A stretch of DNA of 38,238 nucleotides, taken from NCBI GenBank assembly GCA_016793885.1, contig JAEUHE010000131.1, positions 1 to 38,238 of the forward strand, given 5' to 3'. The notes below the pieces were generated by a model that saw only the letters and a list, made by a program, of their open reading frames with translations, did no database searches and was not told the origin of the DNA. Each line of letters opens with the position of its first letter. The stretch's first letter is position 1. Below are positions 17,323 through 24,907 of this stretch, piece after piece. Origin of the DNA: Verrucomicrobiales bacterium. GTDB lineage: Bacteria; Verrucomicrobiota; Verrucomicrobiia; Limisphaerales; UBA11320. The translations under genes were made by a program, and so were the position numbers.

Positions 17323-19356
17323 TTACTTCGCCAGGCGATAGTAGCCGGTGCCAGCGGGCGTCAGTTCGATGGTGAAGGTTTCACCCTCTTCGACCGGCAC
17401 ATCCCCCAAGGTGGTCCAAACCGCATCCGCCCCGATCGTGGACGAAGTTTGCAGCGAGTAACCAACCTGCGTCTTCGGCCAGCTGAACTTGAGCTTGCCG
17501 TTCGCGAGGGAGGCCAAGCTCAGGCGAACGCCTTTGCAGTCCTCCAACAGGTTCACGTCCGCGAGCGGCCCGCAGGGCCGGATCACGGCGTAACGGACAC
17601 GGGAGAACGCGATCTTGCCGTTCGGATGAGAGACCACAAACCGAGCAGCGGCCTGCGGACCTTGGTTCACGCCGCTGAAATTGACGTTCGGAATCTCGAA
17701 GTACGCCTCCCGCCACTGTCCAGTCCCTTCCAGCGCGACCGCTATGCTTCCGGGGGTGAAAGCGAGCGTCTCACTGCCGAATTGCTCGGTTTTGTAGACC
17801 TCCGGACGAAACGTCTGACCGATCAGATCCGGGTCGTCGTAATAGGTCATGCAGATGGCCAGGCGCGCATTGTCCTGCGAGGAAGGTCCGAAGGGCAACT
17901 TGGGTTCCTCCCCGTCGACGACGATGGGTACGATGGCAAAATTGAGATACTGGTTATTAAACCCATTGTTGCCATCTCCTAACGCCGCTCGAATCGACAT
18001 CCGCCGGTCATTCGTGGGCCCAGCCTCCTCCTGGATCATCACCTGATCGCCGCCCGAACTGCCAGGCTGCAGCCCGACAAAGGTCCCGGCAGCCAGATCC
18101 ATTTCGGCGAAGTTGCCATATACGCCCTGGCAGATCTTGTCGTCCCGAAAGCAGTCGGCCAGGGGATCTTGATTCGCCAACGGATGAGTCCCGTTTCGCA
18201 ACACGGCCATTTCAAAGCGGGAGATCGCCACCGCCCCACCCTCAAAGATAAACCTCGGTCCAGCGGTCAACGGTGCCACATTCACGCCGAACAGGCTCAC
18301 ACCGGCCACGGTGAAGGATCGCCGACGCCAAACTCCAGTCCCCTCCAGCAATTGGCGCTGTGTTCCGATCTGGATGGATCCATCCCGATCCGTGGAAAAA
18401 GCCTCTGGTCCGAAACTGACTCCCGCCTTCTCCGGATCGTCATAGTAATCCACGCACACTTTGACCGCGTGCGGGTCATTGCACGGAAGTCCGAGGTAGT
18501 TGTCCGTGACCGCGAAGTTGATGAACGAGCCGTTCGCAACCACCGCCTTGCGCTTGTCACCCTCCGGACCAACCCCTTCGACAATGGTGGTCAATTGATC
18601 GCCGTTGTTGAGGATCACCACGTGATCCGAAGTCCCAGCATGGACATCGATGCCCACCAAATTCGTCTCGGGCTCCGGCTCACAGGGCAACGGTTCCAGA
18701 AACTTGTTGATCTCCTCGCGCGGTCCAAAGGCGCCCGGTTCACCGAACGCGATGGCCCGAACTATCAGGCCGGGCACCGCCTCGAACCGCATGGTGCCGC
18801 CGTTCACGCCCGATCCGCCGCGCACGAAACGCAGTCCAGAACCATCCGGCAGTTCGTTATTCGAAACGGAAAACAAGGCCCAGTTCCAACGCCCGTTACG
18901 CGCTTCCCGGGGAAGTTGACCACCGTTCGGGGCAGTCAGGGTCGGCAAGGATCCTTGCAGGAAGTTAAAGTTTCTCGGATTGCCGGCCGCAGTGAGGATG
19001 GCTCCGTTCCCGAAGAACTGCACCAGAATGTCGATTTGTCCAAAAGACTCCCATCGGGCGGACTGGTTGTCTTTGACATTGAGGTACTGGGCATCCGCTT
19101 TCAGGCCACCGACGCCGACAAGGGTCACCGGTGTGGTAATCTGATCCCCGCCAGTTTGGATCGCGAGAGCCGTGCCGTCCCACGACTCGCTGGGTGGACT
19201 CAAAAAGCCATCGACGGCAACATAATTAACCAGCTTTGTGGGATCAATGGTCGCCGGCCATTGTCCAGGATCAAACGGGCCTTCTTGGGCGTGCAAGCTC
19301 AGCGCGGAGAGAACAATCCCCGCGCACGCCGTTGTGAGAAACGATCGTAGATACAT
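17323..19356 (-). CDS. Secreted protein of three tandem ~200-residue repeats
   Basis: A 677-residue exported protein of unrecognised family. The leader is MYLRSFLTTACAGIVLSAL, ending near LHAQ. Three diverged repeats follow. The last two align clearly: VCVDYYDDP near residue 300 and ICMTYYDDP near 498, each followed by an EGTG-W block and a block ending in SRF or SRV. The first (~30-185) shares the YLNVKDN and G.W features but is more diverged. Loops with paired cysteines (CEPEPE, CFRDDKICQG, CGPLADVNLLEDC) separate the units. The C-terminal ~60 residues form the module seen in neighbours (YSLQTSS, then W, then YYRLAK). The ATG at 19356 was chosen because it starts the signal peptide. A terminator follows the stop. 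Function unknown; a substrate-binding or surface role would fit. Confidence 0.75.
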   Translation of the reverse strand: MYLRSFLTTACAGIVLSALSLHAQEGPFDPGQWPATIDPTKLVNYVAVDGFLSPPSESWDGTALAIQTGGDQITTPVTLVGVGGLKADAQYLNVKDNQSARWESFGQIDILVQFFGNGAILTAAGNPRNFNFLQGSLPTLTAPNGGQLPREARNGRWNWALFSVSNNELPDGSGLRFVRGGSGVNGGTMRFEAVPGLIVRAIAFGEPGAFGPREEINKFLEPLPCEPEPETNLVGIDVHAGTSDHVVILNNGDQLTTIVEGVGPEGDKRKAVVANGSFINFAVTDNYLGLPCNDPHAVKVCVDYYDDPEKAGVSFGPEAFSTDRDGSIQIGTQRQLLEGTGVWRRRSFTVAGVSLFGVNVAPLTAGPRFIFEGGAVAISRFEMAVLRNGTHPLANQDPLADCFRDDKICQGVYGNFAEMDLAAGTFVGLQPGSSGGDQVMIQEEAGPTNDRRMSIRAALGDGNNGFNNQYLNFAIVPIVVDGEEPKLPFGPSSQDNARLAICMTYYDDPDLIGQTFRPEVYKTEQFGSETLAFTPGSIAVALEGTGQWREAYFEIPNVNFSGVNQGPQAAARFVVSHPNGKIAFSRVRYAVIRPCGPLADVNLLEDCKGVRLSLASLANGKLKFSWPKTQVGYSLQTSSTIGADAVWTTLGDVPVEEGETFTIELTPAGTGYYRLAK

Positions 19357-19538
19357 AGTCGTACTTGTGTTCGAGTGAGTACCAGGCCATCCGCCGTGGC
19401 TGACAAAAGTCAGACAGCAGATCCCCCGACGTTGGCAAGGGGACGCAGGCCAACGCCTGGGAGCACTTGACGTGCAGCTTGTGGATTTCGAGGAGCTTGT
19501 TAGCAAACTGACCCGCAAAGTCAAAAGCTAAACGCGGA

Positions 19539-22355
19539 TCATCGCTTCACCGTAAGTCGAAAGAACGCAGCGGCACCGGCATTCGGAACCGAGACCAATA
19601 CTCGACCTCCTCCCGCCAAATCACTGACCGCTGTCTCGGAAGTGACCGACCATCGCTGAAGATCGACGGAAGTTTCCACCCCCACAAGCGTTCGCGGTGT
19701 CGCCGCAAACACGAGTTCAACCCGGGAATCGGCCTGAGGATGGAGATGCACAATTCGTGGCGGCACAGTCTCCCCCTCCGCCGCGACCAGCACGTCATCC
19801 AAACGCAGCAAGGCTCTTGGCCCCTTACCCGACGCAACTTGATAATACTTCCAGCGCAGGCGAACATAGGGCTGATCGTTCGCCGTCGCCGGAAGACGAA
19901 CCGGCCCCATGATCTGCTCATGTCCCGCGACCTCGTTCCGCACATACTCGACCGGTGCCCCCGTTGGATCGAGCACATCCGAAAAAAGACCGTCGCCCAC
20001 GGAGTACTGTAGCCGCAACGCGTAAGTCTGTTCGTTCGGCACGAGGGTCCCCCCCACCCAACTCACCACCACGTTCGTCACCCCCCGTGTGTCCAGAGCG
20101 AGAACCGCGCTACCCACGAAACCTGCACCTGCGGCCGCCTGCGGATCGCTGGTATTTAGAAAACCCACCCCCAAGGCATCGAGACCCTGAATCCGACTGC
20201 GACTTCCATAGGCATAGCCGAGCGTCCACTCGGAAGTGAGAGGGGTGTCCAAGCCCGGATCCCGTTGCATCGTTTGCTCGAAGAGCATGCGATCCGGATA
20301 GCTGCCGGACGGCGCCGCCTTCGGCCACGACTCGAAGAGATAGGGCCCCGACAGCAACTCGTGGGCGCGCAAATGCCGTTCGAACTGCGCCACCACATTC
20401 GATGCCCCACCCAGGGTCAACGTCCACGACTGAGTCGTGCCTAGCTGGGGCAGGCCCTTCCATCCCGCAAAGCGGTAGCCTGGGCGAGGAACCGCTTCCA
20501 AATGCACAGGGACCGCTCGAAAGTAAGTTCCGCGCCACGGAAACGTGTTCGTTGGATTGTTACCTTCGGTGCTTTCATTAATTCGCAGCGTGTTGAGCTG
20601 GAACTCCCCGGCCCCACGCGGCTCCATGTCCAAAGTGAGATTCGCAAAGCCGCCCAGCGGAAACGCCGAGACCAGGTGCTGCCGCACGTTCACGGGACGT
20701 TGACTGGCGAAGAAGCGAAGATTCGCCACCTCGGTCCTCCACCCGTTGGTAGAATCGTTGGACGTCCGCCACCGGGCGATATGATCTGCCATAGCCGGAG
20801 TCAGCATCGTTTGCATCTGCTGAATCACACTGCTCGCACGGGTCTCCCGGAAGCTGGAATTGAGCAAGTCCGCCATCGTGTTGATAAACTGGTTGCGAAA
20901 CCCGGTGTTCAACAGCAACCGACGAAAGATCAGGGTGGACCAATGGTTGGGAATTCCCAACCGGCCGTTCGGATCCTTAGCCAATGCGAGCGAATTCTCG
21001 CTCACCCCGGTCGTCCAGACATGCGCGTAGCCAAGATCGACATCGAACAACAGCCATCGCCACCGGCCATCGTGCCCGTAGGGCGCATTCGGCTCGTAGC
21101 TCGCGGTACGACGCCTCCAAAAGCGGATGTTATTGTGCGGCCAATCTGCATTGGCGAAATAGATCTCGGCCGCCTGATAGGCAATGAAGTTCTCAATGTC
21201 CATGAGCTGGCCAACCACCGCGTAATTGGTCGCGTTCGCCATATCCTTGGTCGCGATGAACTTCACCATGTCCGCGTAATGCTTCTCATCGCCGGCCAGC
21301 CCCTCCATCAACGATCCCGGCCCCTGACAAATCACTACCTCAGCTTGTGGAACCCCATAGTGATCGTTGATATAGTCAGGATCCTGCTGCTCCCTCAGAT
21401 TGTGAACTCCCCAGAATTCTCCATCCAGATAGACCACTACCGGCCGGTAGGCGAGCGTGTCGATTCGGGTGGATTGAACCAGCAGATGACAAAGCGCATC
21501 ACGCATCAGCGTGTACGCCCAATCATTACCCGAGTTGGCCAGTCGGAGGTGATCGAAGCGCGTCATCACCTCGCCCTGCCGATTCGTCAGACCTGGAAAA
21601 AAGAGGTAGCGAAAATCATCCGGAGCAAAGCCGTCGTCGATCGACTTGAGTCCAAGTGATTTCTGACGAAATGAGCGTGAAGACTGGCCTTGGATGTCCA
21701 CCACCACTCCCTGTGCAAACGCGCGACGGCCATCCGGCTCGAACCACTCTAGATAGCCCGAACGCTCCCAAGCCGGCCCTCGTTGAGTGTAGTTGGCCGG
21801 GGTGTGCCCCGTCAGCGGTTCCCCCGGATGGGTGCGCACGTAGTCGTCGAAGATGCGGCCCAACATGTAGATTCCCGTGTTGTAGTTGAAAAGATCATTG
21901 GTCGACAAAGCGATTGACACTACCGGAAGCCCGTAGGTCCTCATGGGGTTGCGCCCCGCGAAATAGGTGTGAGTTACCGACGGACCTGCCGGAGCGTTCG
22001 TCTCGTAAACCTGTGCCCGCACCACCGTTGCCTTCGGAACCAAACCTTTGGGCGGCTTCCAGCCATCCGTGTGCTGGTTTACCGTCGCCGTGCCCGGAAT
22101 CAAGGAGATGCCATTGCTCTGTCCAGCTCGATCCACAAGTGTCAACGGGCTAGTGAAGGTAGCTGAACTGTTCGAAGGCGAGTTGCCGTTGAGGGTGAAT
22201 CGAACAGAACCTGCGGGGTTCGTGGTGGAGAGCAGCAGCTCCATCGGATGCGGATAGTGTCCGCCCGGACTGGAGAATTCAGGAACCGAAGCCGCTCGTA
22301 GCGAGGAAGCGAACGCCGACATCACGAGTATGCAGCACAGCACAAAGGGGTTCAC
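19539..22355 (-). CDS. Secreted CotH-kinase family protein
   Basis: A 938-residue exported protein. After a leader (FVLCCILVMSAFASSLRAA), an N-terminal chitobiase/Fn3-like domain (~25-130) precedes a CotH-kinase domain. That domain spans roughly 135-510, with IYMLGRIFDD, DIQGQSSRSFRQKS and YLDGEFWGVHNLREQQDPDY. CotH proteins are atypical secreted protein kinases, described in Bacillus spore coats and widely found in bacteria. An InlB-type repeat follows near 585-680 (PRPGYRFAGWKG), then a beta-rich region, then the C-terminal module ending AAFFRLTVKR. The start is uncertain: GTG at 22355 gives the cleanest leader, TTG at 22385 is longer, and ATG at 22322 is probably too short. Targets of phosphorylation are unknown. 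Confidence 0.85.
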   Translation of the reverse strand: MNPFVLCCILVMSAFASSLRAASVPEFSSPGGHYPHPMELLLSTTNPAGSVRFTLNGNSPSNSSATFTSPLTLVDRAGQSNGISLIPGTATVNQHTDGWKPPKGLVPKATVVRAQVYETNAPAGPSVTHTYFAGRNPMRTYGLPVVSIALSTNDLFNYNTGIYMLGRIFDDYVRTHPGEPLTGHTPANYTQRGPAWERSGYLEWFEPDGRRAFAQGVVVDIQGQSSRSFRQKSLGLKSIDDGFAPDDFRYLFFPGLTNRQGEVMTRFDHLRLANSGNDWAYTLMRDALCHLLVQSTRIDTLAYRPVVVYLDGEFWGVHNLREQQDPDYINDHYGVPQAEVVICQGPGSLMEGLAGDEKHYADMVKFIATKDMANATNYAVVGQLMDIENFIAYQAAEIYFANADWPHNNIRFWRRRTASYEPNAPYGHDGRWRWLLFDVDLGYAHVWTTGVSENSLALAKDPNGRLGIPNHWSTLIFRRLLLNTGFRNQFINTMADLLNSSFRETRASSVIQQMQTMLTPAMADHIARWRTSNDSTNGWRTEVANLRFFASQRPVNVRQHLVSAFPLGGFANLTLDMEPRGAGEFQLNTLRINESTEGNNPTNTFPWRGTYFRAVPVHLEAVPRPGYRFAGWKGLPQLGTTQSWTLTLGGASNVVAQFERHLRAHELLSGPYLFESWPKAAPSGSYPDRMLFEQTMQRDPGLDTPLTSEWTLGYAYGSRSRIQGLDALGVGFLNTSDPQAAAGAGFVGSAVLALDTRGVTNVVVSWVGGTLVPNEQTYALRLQYSVGDGLFSDVLDPTGAPVEYVRNEVAGHEQIMGPVRLPATANDQPYVRLRWKYYQVASGKGPRALLRLDDVLVAAEGETVPPRIVHLHPQADSRVELVFAATPRTLVGVETSVDLQRWSVTSETAVSDLAGGGRVLVSVPNAGAAAFFRLTVKR

Positions 22356-22576
22356 GGGCAAAACGTAGTCCCCGGTATCACCCAAGGCAAGCCCTGCTCA
22401 CCAACCGGTAGCGGTTCTCAGCGCGGCGAAATCACCCAGCTATATCGGAATCTTAACTCCACATGGCCCACCGCTTTCCCCGCTGCGTCTCCGCGCCACC
22501 GCGCCTTCGCGTTTCTTTAGCCGCAGCGATCCAACAGAGCTCTAAAACCAGGCGTTTATAGTGGGCGCACCATAGG

Positions 22577-22614
22577 CCACTCCGCCGCGCGCAGGAAAAG
22601 CGGAGACATGTCCT
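22577..22614 (+). repeat. Short dispersed element, copy B
   Basis: CCACTCCGCCGCGCGCAGG followed by AAAAGCGGAGACATGTCC matches the copy near 17140 with few changes; similarity stops after GTC. Confidence 0.5.
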
Positions 22615-22718
22615 AAGCATTAGCCACAAGTTCTCGCTCGCTTTGGTCTCTATCCCAAGGGAATTGCGCCGGGTCGGGTGTGCTGAGAACCAGGTCGAAT
22701 TCAGCTCGTCACTCCCCG

Positions 22719-22999
22719 CGATGGTGCGGGCTTTCAGCCCTCAGCGTGTGTGGGGTGAGGAAACCTGGGGTTGTCACCCCAGGCTGGAATGATGCTGGGC
22801 CTGTGGCCCGCTGACTCAGCCACCACTAGTGAATCCCATGCGAAGCTGGGCTCAATGGCCGATGCTGAGTTTGGTAGTGGGTCGAAGGCCCTTCGGGCTT
22901 AAGCACCGACGGTGCGTCCCATCCCAGCCTGGGGTGACAACCCCAGGTGAACATCCATTTTCCCCTCCAGGGCTGAAAGCCCGGTATAAGGCCGCCGAG
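22719..22999 (+). repeat. Nested palindromic dispersed element, copy 1
   Basis: The outer arms are GGGCTTTCAGCCCT (from 22728) and AGGGCTGAAAGCCC (from 22969). The inner arms are a hairpin at 22764-22783 (CCTGGGG, TTGTCA, CCCCAGG) and its exact reverse complement at 22928-22947. Between them lie two further hairpins, GGGCC-TGT-GGCCC and GCACC-GAC-GGTGC. Each arm is itself a hairpin, so the element is palindromic at two scales. A second copy in the same orientation lies at 36522-36802. The copies share most positions, including spacing. Confidence 0.85.
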
Positions 23000-23229
23000 C
23001 CGGTCGCGACTTCACCACCTTTCTCACCCACTTCGAATCCCTGCAGTATTCTAAGGGTTGCCCTAGCAACTTGTGGGTAATGCTCAGGACTTGTCTCCGC
23101 ACCCCATAGCGCCTTTTCCTTCGCGTGAAGCTTCACAGCTTTGGAAACCGAAACGAGGCCTGGGTCATGGAGAAGAGAACGCGGTGACGCAGCGGCGCAA
23201 AGACGCGGGCGGAAAGGCGTAAGACTAAG

Positions 23230-24636
23230 CTAACTATCCGAAAGCCGTTTCCGCCACGAGGCCAGCTGCTTGGCAACCTCGCGCGTGCCCGGTGCTCCCA
23301 CAATCCGACGACGATCCATCGCTTTTTGGAGATCGAACATCTGCATCACATCGGGGCCGAATTCCTTTTCAACCGACTGAAACTCCGCCAACGAGAGCCG
23401 GTTCAATGGTTTGCCACTACGCTCGCTCAACGCCACCAAGGCCCCCACGGCATGATGTGCCTGACGAAACGCCATGCCTTTCTTGACCAAGTAGTCGGCC
23501 AGGTCGGTGGCGAGCAGGGCCGGATCGGCCGCCGCGGCCGCGCACACCGGACGATTCACCGTGCAGTTCGACAACATCCCACTCATCAGTCGCACACAGG
23601 CGCGAACGGTGTCGACCGTATCAAACAGACGCTCTTTGTCTTCTTGAAGATCCCGATTGTAAGTCATCGGCAGCCCCTTGAGTAGCGTCAGCAACGCCAT
23701 CAAGTTGCCGACCACCCGACCGGTCTTTCCCCGAGTCAGCTCAGCCACATCCGGATTCTTCTTTTGCGGCATCAGCGAGGAGCCCGTGGTGTAGGCATCC
23801 GAAATACGAATGAAGTTGAACTCGGAACTAGCCCACAGAATAAGGTCCTCCGACAGCCGGGAGAGATGAACTGCGATCAGAGCCGCAACGCTGCAGAACT
23901 CCACCATGAAATCTCGATCGCAGACGGCATCCATGCTGTTCTGACTCACTCGCGGCCGGCCGCGCTCGTCGGTAAACTCCAGCAGCTTCGCCACCATTTC
24001 CCGATCCAACGGCAGGGTGGATCCCGCGATCGCCCCGCTGCCCAAGGGGCACACGTTGAGCCTCCAATAGCAGTCGTCGAGACGGCTCCGATCGCGCTCC
24101 AACATCTCGACGTAAGCGAGCAAATGATGCGCGAAATACACCGGCTGAGCCCGCTGCAGGTGCGTGTAGCCGGGCATGATGACATCGGAGAACTGCTGCC
24201 CCAGGGCCACCAGAGTGCTTTGAAGCGTGCAAATCTCCGGCTCGAGCAGGCAAAGCTCGTCTCTCAGCCACAATCGAACATCCAGAGCCACCTGGTCGTT
24301 CCGGGAGCGAGCGGTATGCAACTTGGCTCCAGCCGGCACCCGGCGGGTCAACTCCGACTCGATGTTCATGTGCACATCTTCCAACTCCGATTTCCAGCGG
24401 AACTCGCCCCGGGCAATCTCAGCACCGATTCCGTCCAAGCCCTTGAGTATCGCCTGGAGCTCTTTCACCGTCAAAACGCCGATCTTCTGGAGCATGCGGG
24501 CATGAGCCTTGGATCCAAGGATGTCGTGACGCCACAAACGCCAATCGAACGAGATCGATTCCGAAAACTGGGCTACATCGGCGGCCGGGCCGCTGGCGAA
24601 TCGACCGCTGCGAGAGACAGGGGAACTTTTTTTCAT
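23230..24636 (-). CDS. argH: Argininosuccinate lyase
   Basis: A 468-residue cytoplasmic enzyme of the fumarase/aspartase superfamily that splits argininosuccinate into arginine and fumarate, the last step of arginine synthesis. The family signature GSSLMPQKKNPD lies near residues 282-293 and holds the catalytic serine loop. Other family blocks are HTARSRNDQVA, PGYTHLQRAQPV and NSMDAVCDRDF. Length is normal for the family. The ATG at 24636 starts just before the usual GRFASGPA region; the longer upstream frame adds non-homologous residues. No other arginine genes are adjacent, so it stands alone. It is divergent from the lipoprotein gene across 271 bp. Confidence 0.96.
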   Translation of the reverse strand: MKKSSPVSRSGRFASGPAADVAQFSESISFDWRLWRHDILGSKAHARMLQKIGVLTVKELQAILKGLDGIGAEIARGEFRWKSELEDVHMNIESELTRRVPAGAKLHTARSRNDQVALDVRLWLRDELCLLEPEICTLQSTLVALGQQFSDVIMPGYTHLQRAQPVYFAHHLLAYVEMLERDRSRLDDCYWRLNVCPLGSGAIAGSTLPLDREMVAKLLEFTDERGRPRVSQNSMDAVCDRDFMVEFCSVAALIAVHLSRLSEDLILWASSEFNFIRISDAYTTGSSLMPQKKNPDVAELTRGKTGRVVGNLMALLTLLKGLPMTYNRDLQEDKERLFDTVDTVRACVRLMSGMLSNCTVNRPVCAAAAADPALLATDLADYLVKKGMAFRQAHHAVGALVALSERSGKPLNRLSLAEFQSVEKEFGPDVMQMFDLQKAMDRRRIVGAPGTREVAKQLASWRKRLSDS

Positions 24637-24907
24637 GTTCTGCGGCCAATGAATGTGACTAGGGAAACCGCGCAGGGCAATAGTGAAGTCTCCCGAATTC
24701 TCAAGAACCAGAACAACCCGAAAAAGCCACACAACACGTTTATAGACAATTCATTAACATCACATAAACCCACCCGTGATCTCCCTCCACCGCCCCAATG
24801 AATACCCAGCAAGCCCCAGCGTCTCATCAGTAGCAATTATGATTGTATTGAATCAGCTAACAAGATCACGCTAAGGTGGTAGCTGAGACAGTCATTTGCC
24901 TACTTCC

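Larger units (their letters stand above)
22356..23229. other. Long intergenic stretch rich in repeats
   Basis: The 874 bp between the CotH and argH genes hold a short element copy (22577-22614), a ~280-bp palindromic element (22719-22999), and GC-skewed words such as CGCTGCGTCTCCGCGCC near 22480 that have an inverted counterpart near 23185-23210. Frames in this stretch are products of the repeats. No RNA gene was recognised. Confidence 0.55.

Noticed and set aside
18169-21659. Two long plus-strand frames (18169-19350 and 20502-21659)
   Set aside because: They are antisense to the three-repeat protein and the CotH gene and show no domain features.
22829-23080. Plus-strand frame of 83 codons with a similar frame in the second element copy (within 36481-36879)
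   Set aside because: Both frames lie on the nested palindromic element. Their shared translation (for example QPGVTTPG) comes from the repeat sequence; the hairpin structure explains the conservation and no start site is supported.
24848-24877. Promoter-like pair TTGAAT and TAAGGT before the tryptophan-rich lipoprotein
   Set aside because: Only 4/6 and 3/6 matches with an 18-bp spacer; not better than chance in this A/T-richer stretch.
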